Below are positions 31,692 to 37,714 of a stretch of 37,714 bases of DNA, one piece after another. The stretch's first letter is position 1, and each line of letters starts with the position of its first letter. The DNA is taken from IMG/VR virus record IMGVR_UViG_3300020205_002326, positions 1 to 37,714 of that record; one strand, 5' to 3'. Source of the stretch: a virus. The position numbers and the translations under genes are program-made. Below the pieces are notes generated by a model. That model saw only the letters and a program-made list of their open reading frames with translations. It was not told the origin of the DNA and ran no database searches.

Positions 31692-32093
31692 ATGCCACGA
31701 CCAAGATCAACAGAAGACGTTGAGTTCCGAACAGACGTAGACACTGGAGGCAATGTAGTCCGACGTGCCCGTTTCGTTCGTCGCCCTCGCCGTGTGGGTG
31801 GTCGCAATGTTCCTGGCAACGCCAGATATTACCGTCGTCGTCAGGCAGAACTAAATGCGGCACGAAGGCAACGCCGTGGTGCTGTTGCTGGCGCCCGTAA
31901 TGCCGCAAGGCGTGGGCGAGCAGCCGAGAGAACAGCACGAGGAGCGGGTCGTGCAGGTCGCAACGCAGGCAATCCACGGAATGTTACGCCAAGAGGTGGC
32001 TCTCCACGTAGGAGCGGAATCAGGGGCGCTCTTGCCCGTGTCGCTCGTGGTGTCGCTAACAGGCTCGAAAGACGCCGCAATAGTCGTCGCTAA
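31692..32093 (+). CDS. Protamine-like arginine-rich protein
   Basis: 133 residues, of which 40 are arginine and none is lysine or cysteine; Ala and Gly make up much of the rest. A short mixed N-terminus (MPRPRSTEDVEFRTDVDTGG) is followed by Arg clusters throughout (VRRARFVRRPRRVGGR, YYRRRQAEL, LERRRNSRR). AAGGAG lies 5 bases before ATG. It leads the connector and tail operon. Such composition suggests binding to DNA or RNA, possibly condensation of packaged DNA or ejection with it. The antisense frames here are open only because of the repetitive composition. It is a real gene by its start signals, but its function is inference. Confidence 0.72.
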   Translation: MPRPRSTEDVEFRTDVDTGGNVVRRARFVRRPRRVGGRNVPGNARYYRRRQAELNAARRQRRGAVAGARNAARRGRAAERTARGAGRAGRNAGNPRNVTPRGGSPRRSGIRGALARVARGVANRLERRRNSRR

Positions 32094-32109
32094 CAATCGG
32101 AGGTAACCG

Positions 32110-32985
32110 ATGGCTTTAGTGACGGTGTCCGATCTAAAGACTTACATGGATATTAGTTTTTCTAATAGGCAAGAAGACGCTGCTCAATTTGTTATTGATG
32201 GTCTTCAAAGCGAATTGGAAACATATCTGCGTAGACCCATTGAGGTTGCATCATTCGTAGAGACACACGTTCTTGAGTCTGACCATGTTGGTTTGCCAAT
32301 GAGCACAAGTCTTTTTAACGATGCGTACTCTTCAACAGATATTGACGCTGCAGGAATTATCACCTACGGCACACCACCTCCAACAATTTATTTGAAGAAC
32401 TCCCCAGTTCTTTCTGTTCAAAGCGTAACTGTTAAGAATCTTTCAGAAGTTCAACAAACTTTAGGTGAAGCACTAAAGAGGCAAGCAACAGTTAGTTCAG
32501 CAACGGTGGCGGGTTCCAATGTTACTTACACTGCTTCCAGCCACGGTATGACTGTTGGTCAAACAGTGTCCATAACAGGGATGTCCAGCAGCGCATTGAA
32601 TTTAACTTCAAAGGTGATTACTGCTGTTGCCACCAACACTTTTACTGTTGTGCAGAGTGGTCTCACAGCAGGTACTTACGCTCAGGCAGGTATCGCCAAT
32701 GCATACGGATATGACTACACAGTTCGCACATACGGCATTGATTATTACCGCGGGTACGCAAACGACAATGTGACCATAACCTACACTGCTGGTTTGGCTG
32801 GAGACGGAATCAAAATGTTTAAATTAATGATTCTTCGAGCCGCTGCTCGAGAAGTACAAAACATGCACGACGATGTTGTGGGCATCAAAGACCTTGGCGC
32901 TCGTGAAGTTGCTTTACAGGAAACGGGTTTCTTGGAAAAAGAATTGATGTCTGTGAAACGGTGGCGCAGAAACAGGATTGGGTAA
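32110..32985 (+). CDS. Head-tail connector (HK97 gp6-like) with inserted beta domain
   Basis: 291 residues. The two ends match gp6-like adaptor proteins: LVTVSDLKTYMDIS, DGLQSELETYLRRPIE and, after the insert, VTITYTAGLAGDGIKMFKLM, then ILRAAAREVQNMHDD. Residues ~125-195 form a beta-rich insertion (ATVSSATVAGSNVTYTASSH, GMTVGQTVSITGM, VITAVATNTFTVV) like a small E1-FCCH or Ig-type fold seen in viral surface proteins. It binds under the portal and forms the second ring of the neck. GGAGG precedes ATG. The insert would project outward from the neck, perhaps as decoration. Confidence 0.78.
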   Translation: MALVTVSDLKTYMDISFSNRQEDAAQFVIDGLQSELETYLRRPIEVASFVETHVLESDHVGLPMSTSLFNDAYSSTDIDAAGIITYGTPPPTIYLKNSPVLSVQSVTVKNLSEVQQTLGEALKRQATVSSATVAGSNVTYTASSHGMTVGQTVSITGMSSSALNLTSKVITAVATNTFTVVQSGLTAGTYAQAGIANAYGYDYTVRTYGIDYYRGYANDNVTITYTAGLAGDGIKMFKLMILRAAAREVQNMHDDVVGIKDLGAREVALQETGFLEKELMSVKRWRRNRIG

Positions 32986-32988
32986 ATC

Positions 32989-33453
32989 GTGCCTGGTGAT
33001 TTAAGAATCAGAATCAAGGTTGATGCCCGAGCGGCTATCGCAAGAATGAACGCTATGGAGCGTCGTTCTAGAGATTTTCGTCCTATTTTCCGTTGGGCTA
33101 AAAGGGAACTAGAAAGAGCAAATGCGGAAAACTTTGCACGGAACGGTTTGCCTGTTGGCGGATGGTCACCTCTTAAACCTCGTTACGCGGCATGGAAAGC
33201 AACAAAATTTCCAGGTGCCCCAATTATGGTGGCGTCTGGAAAACTGTTCAGGGAATTACGGTCTCTCAATGGTCCTGCGAATAGCATCAGAATGAAATCA
33301 GCAACTTTTGGTACCGATTTGGAGTATGCGAAATTCCATCAATACGGAACCACTAGGATGCCCAAACGAAAGATTGTTTACGAACCAAAGCAATTTGCTG
33401 AGCGCCTTGCAATATTGGCAGCAGATTATGTTTCAGACGGAAGAACAAGATAA
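32989..33453 (+). CDS. Tail completion / virion morphogenesis protein (Mu gpG, P2 gpS-like)
   Basis: 154 residues from a GTG three bases after the connector stop. The motif chain fits the phage virion morphogenesis family: ARNGLPVGGWSPLKPRYAAW, PGAPIMVASGKLFREL, FGTDLEYAKFHQYGTT and PKRKIVYEP. Members complete the tail or join it to the head. Strong basic N-terminus (RRSRDFRPIFRWAKREL). Its place between connector and tail terminator is the usual one. The alternative HK97 gp10-like name describes an overlapping role. Confidence 0.82.
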   Translation: MPGDLRIRIKVDARAAIARMNAMERRSRDFRPIFRWAKRELERANAENFARNGLPVGGWSPLKPRYAAWKATKFPGAPIMVASGKLFRELRSLNGPANSIRMKSATFGTDLEYAKFHQYGTTRMPKRKIVYEPKQFAERLAILAADYVSDGRTR

Positions 33454-34065
33454 ATGAGCACACCAGTAACAGACTTGATGCATGGGGCACAGTGGGCTAA
33501 GTACTACGTCAACACATATTTGAATAGCGATTTGCCGAACAGAATAAACCGCTATCGCTCAGGTTGGAATCTTGACTCAAATGAGTTGCCAACACCTGAA
33601 TTTTTCCTCACTTATGAACCGATTGCTCTTGACCACTGGCCGAGCATCATTACGGTGTGTTTATCAAGTTCACCCTTTGAGCGCATGATGCAAGGCGGAC
33701 AGGGTGACCCCTTATATAGAGTTACATACAATATGCGCACCTATATTTGGACGAAAACCGAGGGTTCTGAAGCCGTCACATTAATGCGAGATAGGTTGAC
33801 AACGGTTGTCAGGTCGGCGCTGATGGATAAACCCTGTTTGACACGATACGACAGCACATTTGATGCCGACGTAATGGTTGACGAATCTTCTATTACTGAG
33901 GAGTTTTCTGACTTAACCCTCATTAAAGGTGACAGAGTATTAGCGGGCGCTTATTTAGGCTACAATTTAATATTGAACGAAGTCATTTATAGAGACCAAA
34001 TTGCGGCTATAGATGGCTATGAAATTCAAAATTACAACATGCGCAATACGGGAGCAACTTACTAA
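33454..34065 (+). CDS. Probable tail terminator / neck protein
   Basis: 203 residues, starting directly at the stop of the previous gene. No motif is decisive, but order (connector, completion protein, this, then sheath and tube) and a strand-rich middle (YRVTYNMRTYIWTKTEGSEA) with a following helix (LMRDRLTTVVRSALMD) are what tail terminators show. The C-terminus (GYNLILNEVIYRD) is strand-like. It would cap the tail tube and sheath at the neck. Confidence 0.6.
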   Translation: MSTPVTDLMHGAQWAKYYVNTYLNSDLPNRINRYRSGWNLDSNELPTPEFFLTYEPIALDHWPSIITVCLSSSPFERMMQGGQGDPLYRVTYNMRTYIWTKTEGSEAVTLMRDRLTTVVRSALMDKPCLTRYDSTFDADVMVDESSITEEFSDLTLIKGDRVLAGAYLGYNLILNEVIYRDQIAAIDGYEIQNYNMRNTGATY

Positions 34066-34409
34066 TGGAACCAAGTTACGACAAGGTAGGTCACAAGGGG
34101 ACTCTTCGTGTTTGGAATAAAACCAAAGGGTATCTTGATGTTTCCGAAGAGGGTCATTTGTTGACTGGTGAAACTGCTGCTTGGGTTGAAGAAACCGAAG
34201 AAGTCGTTTCCCTTATTGAAGCGGGTTTACTGGAGTTGCTTGAGGGTGAAGTTAGCGCTCAAACTGCTGTAAGTCCAAAAAAAAAGAAATCTTCATCAGC
34301 ATCAACCGAGCATCCCCTAAATTCGGGCACAGAAGGTCAAGTTGCTGTGGATGAAAATAAAGAAGAACCAGAACAAATAACCACATCAAATAATGGTGTT
34401 TCTGTTTAG
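34065..34409 (+). CDS. Small tail-region protein, function unknown
   Basis: 114 residues, starting in the overlapping TAATG of the previous gene. A folded first half (GTLRVWNKTKGYLDVSEEGH, ETAAWVEETEEVVSLIEAGL) is followed by a probably disordered Lys/Ser/Glu tail. The pattern of a strand, GETAWVE and a short Leu-rich helix is common in small proteins near tail genes. No function known. It is the last gene before the sheath promoter. Confidence 0.6.
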   Translation: MEPSYDKVGHKGTLRVWNKTKGYLDVSEEGHLLTGETAAWVEETEEVVSLIEAGLLELLEGEVSAQTAVSPKKKKSSSASTEHPLNSGTEGQVAVDENKEEPEQITTSNNGVSV

Positions 34410-34424
34410 ACAGTTTAAGTAATG

Positions 34425-34430
34425 TATACT
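34425..34430 (+). promoter_or_regulatory. Possible promoter of the sheath gene
   Basis: TATACT, close to consensus -10, sits in the 62-base gap before the sheath gene; the -35 region (around 34402-34408) is poor. GGAGG precedes the sheath ATG. A dedicated promoter would suit the high copy number of sheath and tube. The -10 alone is the evidence. Confidence 0.35.
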
Positions 34431-34471
34431 CGTTTTACAGAAACTTCTCTAACCCAAATGGAGGGTGCTAG

Positions 34472-35935
34472 ATGCCCGGCGTAACAATCTCAACAGCAGT
34501 TCGTACAGGTGCAGTGAATACTGGGCTTGCTCCCGCAGCCACTTTTTTTCTTTTGGGTACGGCAGAACGTGGAAAAGGCTCTGTAGCAGTAGCCGTCACT
34601 TCGCTTGAAGATTTCGAAACAAAATTCGGAGAGCACGTAACTGGCTCTTACTCGTGGTATTCCACGAAAACCTTCTTTGAAGAAGGTGGCGCTCGAATGT
34701 ATTTCGTTAAAGTTAATGCCGCCGCTGGCGTCGCCGCAACAAAAGCACTTGTAGGGACTTCTTCTGCTGCTGGTGTAACTTTCACCGCAGTTAGCAAAGG
34801 TGTGTGGGGAAACAGTTTGGGTTTTGCTGTCACGAACAACACAACCAATTTTGATGTCACAATTACCTACAGTGGCACTACGATTTTCTCGGGAACGGGA
34901 TTTGAGGGTCTGAACGCTTTGGTCACCGCAGTAAACGCTGACGCAACCGCCGCCAACTATGTAACTTGCGCTCTGACTGCTTCTGCCGTTAATGCAACGC
35001 TGTTGGTAACTGCAGCATCTTCAGCGCCATCAAACGGTGCTGACGGCTCTGTTGCAAAATCAGATTTCATCACCGCAATTTCTTTGTTCACTGAAGAACT
35101 TGGCGCAGGCGCTGTTGCGGCACCTGGAATCGCCACAGGTGCTTCGGACAGCGCACTGTATGATGCTCTTCGCACACACGCAGCCGCAAACAATCGTGTT
35201 GCGTTGGCAGGTTTTGCTTCAACAAACACTTTGTCGCAGGCTCGTTCCGCATCAACTGGATACACAGGAACAACTTCACACGAATTTATGGCTTTCTATC
35301 ATCCGTGGGTCACAATCCCACAGGGTTCAACAACGGTTGATTTGCCACCAGAAGCGTATGTAGCCGCTGTTCGTTCTCGTACTCATAACTCCACTGGTCC
35401 GTGGAAGGCTTATGCTGGTGTCGCTTCGGAGGCGCAATTTGTTTCTGGACTAACTCAGGCAGTCAGCCGTGCGGACGCAGATTTGATGGACGAATCGTAT
35501 GTGAACCCACTGCGTTTGGTAAACGGTCGAGTTCGTATCTACGGTGCTCGTTCACACTCGTCAGTTGTTGCTCAATGGCGTTTCATTACCGCTAGGGAAG
35601 TTATCAACTACATTTCCGTTCAAGCCAATAATCGCTTGGAAAATCTTGTCTTCTCAACGATTGACGGTCGTTCAACGTTGTTTGCGAACATCATCAACGC
35701 CCTTCAGTCTGTTTTGGAGCCAATCCGTATTGAGGGCGGGTTCTACGAAGGGTTTGATGCCCTCGGTAGTCGAATTGATTACGGTTACACAATCAAGTGC
35801 GACGCTTCATTGAATCCTGTCGCTGATCTTGAGACAGGAACAATTAAGGCAAGAGTTGGTGTTCGTGTCTCAAGCGTTGGAGACAAAATTGAAGTTGATC
35901 TAATCAAATCAAATCTAACAACTGCTTTGGCATAA
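34472..35935 (+). CDS. Contractile tail sheath protein
   Basis: 487 residues. N-terminus: PGVTISTAVRTGAVN, APAATFFLLGTAERG and KTFFEEGGARMYFVKV, the standard opening of tail sheath proteins. A variable surface domain (about 90-210) rich in Ala/Thr/Ser follows. The C-terminal part has VAQWRFITAREVINYISVQA and a final strand region KARVGVRVSSVGDKIEVDLI that forms the inter-subunit mesh. This gene makes the phage a myovirus. GGAGG lies 7 bases before ATG. Confidence 0.93.
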   Translation: MPGVTISTAVRTGAVNTGLAPAATFFLLGTAERGKGSVAVAVTSLEDFETKFGEHVTGSYSWYSTKTFFEEGGARMYFVKVNAAAGVAATKALVGTSSAAGVTFTAVSKGVWGNSLGFAVTNNTTNFDVTITYSGTTIFSGTGFEGLNALVTAVNADATAANYVTCALTASAVNATLLVTAASSAPSNGADGSVAKSDFITAISLFTEELGAGAVAAPGIATGASDSALYDALRTHAAANNRVALAGFASTNTLSQARSASTGYTGTTSHEFMAFYHPWVTIPQGSTTVDLPPEAYVAAVRSRTHNSTGPWKAYAGVASEAQFVSGLTQAVSRADADLMDESYVNPLRLVNGRVRIYGARSHSSVVAQWRFITAREVINYISVQANNRLENLVFSTIDGRSTLFANIINALQSVLEPIRIEGGFYEGFDALGSRIDYGYTIKCDASLNPVADLETGTIKARVGVRVSSVGDKIEVDLIKSNLTTALA

Positions 35936-35946
35936 CGGAGGAATAA

Positions 35947-36441
35947 ATGGCTCGCCCAACACTGTTCAAAAATCTTGCTACACAACGCCAAATTGTTGGC
36001 AAGATTACGCCTTCGGAAGGCACAACGGGTCTTCCAAAATTCCCTGACTATTTCACTCAGGTTGCTGGTGGAGAAATCACCGCTTCGGTGGAGAAGGTTT
36101 ACCACGGTGGAGACTTGTTCTCTGAGACGCTTTGTGCGCCATCAGAAATTGGTGACATCACCTTGACTGGCTATGTATCAACAGATACCGCATTCCTCAA
36201 GTTGATTCAATCGTTGCGTCAGTTGGTGGGTCGTGTTCGCTATGACATTGATATCCATGTTTTTGACTGCGACATTGCGGTTCCTGGCGCAGATCGTCAG
36301 TACACCAAGGCTTTGCTTGTAGGTTTGACTGAGCCAGACGGTGACGCAACCTCGGGAACGCCAGCAACCTTTACGCTGACCTTCAGCGTCGCCACGGTTT
36401 CTGTGGGCACTGCGCCAGCAACTACCACTACGGGAGCCTAA
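35947..36441 (+). CDS. Tail tube protein
   Basis: 164 residues, immediately after the sheath with a strong CGGAGG ribosome-binding site. It has a strand-rich fold (GGEITASVEKVYHGG, IGDITLTGYVSTDTAFLKLI, VRYDIDIHVFDCDIAVPG, TPATFTLTFSVATVSVG) ending in a Thr/Ala tail, as in phage tail tube proteins. Size and order (sheath, then tube, then assembly chaperones) match. It forms the inner tube through which DNA passes. Confidence 0.85.
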   Translation: MARPTLFKNLATQRQIVGKITPSEGTTGLPKFPDYFTQVAGGEITASVEKVYHGGDLFSETLCAPSEIGDITLTGYVSTDTAFLKLIQSLRQLVGRVRYDIDIHVFDCDIAVPGADRQYTKALLVGLTEPDGDATSGTPATFTLTFSVATVSVGTAPATTTTGA

Positions 36442-36460
36442 TTTTCGGGGTTACATTTTG

Positions 36461-36474
36461 ACGGTTTGAACCGT
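36461..36474. repeat. Perfect 14-base inverted repeat before the tail chaperone gene
   Basis: ACGGTT-TG-AACCGT, a perfect inverted repeat with a 2-base centre, lies between the tube gene and the chaperone ATG at 36490. It may be an operator or a small RNA hairpin affecting translation. It covers the in-frame TTG at 36466, one reason I did not use that TTG as start. Confidence 0.5.
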
Positions 36475-36489
36475 GTTAGTGTTGCGTCC

Positions 36490-37026
36490 ATGACCAACAT
36501 TACATTCAATTCAGATGACAGCGACAGCAAAGCATCGAAGACGTCTAAGAGTTCTCAGCAGTTAGTTGAATCCGACAACGTTTTAGACCAACTCAAAAAG
36601 GTAATCAAAGAAAAAGTACGTCGTGATGACGTGTACATCGCCATCCCTGAACGACCAGGCGTAATGATTCGTGTTTCCCCAAACATCACACAGAATCAAT
36701 TGAAGGCTTGGCGCAGGAACGCTGGTGAAGAGCGCAAAGGCGGTATGGACACTTTGAAGTTCTCCACCAACTTGATTGCCGCGACTACTACTGGCATTTT
36801 GTTGAACGACGAAATTGCTACTGATGAAACTGGTGTTGAAGTTACTTTTGCTTCACCAGAAATCATGCAGATGACAGATACCACTCGCCCACATCCTGAC
36901 TGCGTTTTGGCTTTCTTTGGGCTAGAACCCCATGTTGAATCTGCGGCAGTTGCGATTATTGAGGCTGCTGGCTACGGAGACCAGGTTGACACGTTGGACC
37001 CTACGAAGAGGTCTTCCGAGAGTTAA
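36490..37026 (+). CDS. Tail assembly chaperone (G-like product)
   Basis: 178 residues from ATG 36490; an in-frame TTG at 36466 would add eight. No strong ribosome-binding site is visible for either, so the start is uncertain. The product has a Ser/Asp-rich N-terminus (NSDDSDSKASKTSKSS), a VYIAIPERPGVMIRV strand, and QNQLKAWRRNAGEER. Its position between tube and tape measure genes is that of the G/GT chaperones that coat the tape measure during tail assembly. The -1 frame is open past its stop and has no start of its own, so a second, longer product by frameshift is likely. Confidence 0.72.
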   Translation: MTNITFNSDDSDSKASKTSKSSQQLVESDNVLDQLKKVIKEKVRRDDVYIAIPERPGVMIRVSPNITQNQLKAWRRNAGEERKGGMDTLKFSTNLIAATTTGILLNDEIATDETGVEVTFASPEIMQMTDTTRPHPDCVLAFFGLEPHVESAAVAIIEAAGYGDQVDTLDPTKRSSES

Positions 37027-37199
37027 CGGACGATTTCCGCATAGTTTTAGCGGCGAGGCTTGGAGACCTCTTCAAAACCGATCCGATTCGGCTCCTTGAC
37101 AGTAGTGAAGATGAATGGGTTATACGCCTTGCATGTGCTAAAGTAATACAGACGGATAGAGAAAAACAGGAAGCGGAACAACGGAGACAAAGCCGTTAG
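36990..37199 (+). CDS. Frameshift extension of the tail chaperone (GT-like)
   Basis: The -1 frame is open from just after a TGA at 36987 to TAG at 37197 and encodes, from about 36996, GPYEEVFRELTDDFRIVLAA followed by about 47 more residues ending EAEQRRQSR. It has no ATG, GTG or TTG near its start. The frames overlap for only about 37 bases, so the slip must fall between 36990 and 37026. GGACCCT (36996-37002), where a CCT-reading tRNA can re-pair on CCC, is the best candidate by eye; it is not a classic heptamer. Confidence 0.6.
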   Translation, partial: HVGPYEEVFRELTDDFRIVLAARLGDLFKTDPIRLLDSSEDEWVIRLACAKVIQTDREKQEAEQRRQSR

Positions 37200-37247
37200 T
37201 TTTGCTGGAGCGCTCATATTCATAACCCTTAACACGGAGATGGATAC

Positions 37248-37714
37248 ATGCCAGCAGAGCGAGTAGTAATTGACATTGAAGTCAATTCTGATATTGCAAC
37301 GATTGTCGCTACTCGTCGCGCGCTTGAAGATTTAACTGACGCTCAGAGACGGTACAACCGCGAGCGAGACCGAGAACCCCGAGGTGGTGGTGGCGGTGGC
37401 GGCGGTAGTGGCGGCGACGATGACGGTAGCCGTGGCAGGCGTGGCGGGCGCGGCGGAGGTGGCGGAGGAAGACGCACTAGAGGACGCTACGACGGTTTTG
37501 GCGGTCAAGTTTTTGACTTCCGTGGTGATGCAGGAAAAATGATTTCCATGTACGGAAAACTACTCGGAGTAGTTAACAAACTTGCCATGATTTCTCTCCC
37601 ATTGATGGCTGGCGCAATGAGTGCAATCAGCCTTGCATTTCAAATGGGGACATATTTTGTAAAAATGTACAAAGCAGCAATGTCGTCTATGGCTAGTGCC
37701 GTAGGTGTTGCGTA
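37248..37714 (+). CDS. Tape measure protein, N-terminal part (runs off the window)
   Basis: 155 complete codons from ATG 37248, open to the window end. It begins MPAERVVIDIEVNSDIATIV, followed by a helical segment (LEDLTDAQRRYNRERDRE), a Gly/Arg/Asp low-complexity stretch of about 35 residues with runs of eight and six glycines, then a hydrophobic helical region (LLGVVNKLAMISLPLMAGAM, AISLAFQMGTYFVK). Position after the chaperone pair and the hydrophobic helices fit a tape measure protein, which sets tail length. GGAGATGG precedes it. Its full length cannot be judged here. Confidence 0.75.
   Translation, partial: MPAERVVIDIEVNSDIATIVATRRALEDLTDAQRRYNRERDREPRGGGGGGGGSGGDDDGSRGRRGGRGGGGGGRRTRGRYDGFGGQVFDFRGDAGKMISMYGKLLGVVNKLAMISLPLMAGAMSAISLAFQMGTYFVKMYKAAMSSMASAVGVA

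Noticed and set aside
31841-32106. Several overlapping frames on both strands around the arginine-rich gene
   Set aside because: The repetitive CGN/GCN codon content leaves other frames open. Only the 31692 start has AAGGAG and an upstream promoter.
36466-36489. TTG start for the tail chaperone
   Set aside because: It lies inside a perfect inverted repeat and has no ribosome-binding site. The ATG at 36490 is more likely, though also poorly signalled.
1-37714. CRISPR arrays, tRNA genes, insertion sequences, integrase or attachment sites
   Set aside because: No regularly spaced repeats, no cloverleaf-like T-loop sequences, and no transposase or recombinase motifs were seen on either strand. 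The absence of an integrase applies only to this window.

Overview
This window is a large part of a tailed double-stranded DNA phage genome, most likely a contractile-tailed (myovirus-type) phage. A tail sheath gene, a tail tube gene, an HK97-type capsid protein, a portal and a terminase large subunit can all be read directly. There is no integrase, no tRNA gene and no bacterial housekeeping gene. Two sequence modules that I associate with capsid proteins of actinobacterial phages (an RGNxEKLxRYW-like block and a GSYPI...GRA...HIKKRA block) hint at an actinobacterial host. Base composition looks moderate rather than GC-rich by eye. The host assignment is inference.

Layout. Transcription diverges from about 25.8 kb. 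To the left (minus strand, 25785 down to 49) lies the head module: a small membrane protein, a portal fused to a Mu gpF-like domain, a prohead protease with a long C-terminal extension, a PepSY-containing acidic protein, then about 16 kb of very large unusual proteins with small partner genes between them, and only then the major capsid protein (1652-2959). The minus-strand run ends with a strong hairpin and three smaller genes: a cysteine-rich DUF6321-like protein, a staphylococcal-nuclease homologue and a small CxxC protein. To the right (plus strand) come the terminase, an XRE-type regulator, a recombination block (Rad52-like annealing protein and a RecB/Cas4-type nuclease), a PAPS-reductase-like plus ParB-like (IbrA/IbrB-like) pair, an extremely arginine-rich protein, and the connector and tail genes. 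The last of these are a tail assembly chaperone pair joined by a probable -1 frameshift and the start of the tape measure protein, which runs off the window.

The most interesting part is the 16-18 kb inserted between prohead protease and capsid genes. Five large proteins (613, 579, 898, 886 and 1123 aa) share a signature C-P-x-G-[T/F]-x4-[Q/R]-[I/F]-T-D-x5-C, with exactly 17 residues between the cysteines. An upstream FKA/FKG element is also shared. Behind the signature the C-termini differ. Three carry kinase-fold domains of the PI3K/HipA-like type (DRHxxN loop followed by an Asp metal ligand). One (1123 aa) ends in a possible GNAT-like domain. One (579 aa) carries DUF5872-like blocks. A sixth neighbour (877 aa) is an HEXXH metalloprotease with cysteine-pair repeats and a DxDGDGDG calcium-binding-like loop. 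A constant N-terminus with exchangeable enzymatic C-termini, encoded inside the head-assembly operon, looks like a polymorphic set of capsid-packaged effectors that would enter the host with the DNA. Packaging and delivery are inference; the shared signature and the catalytic motifs are visible in the sequence.
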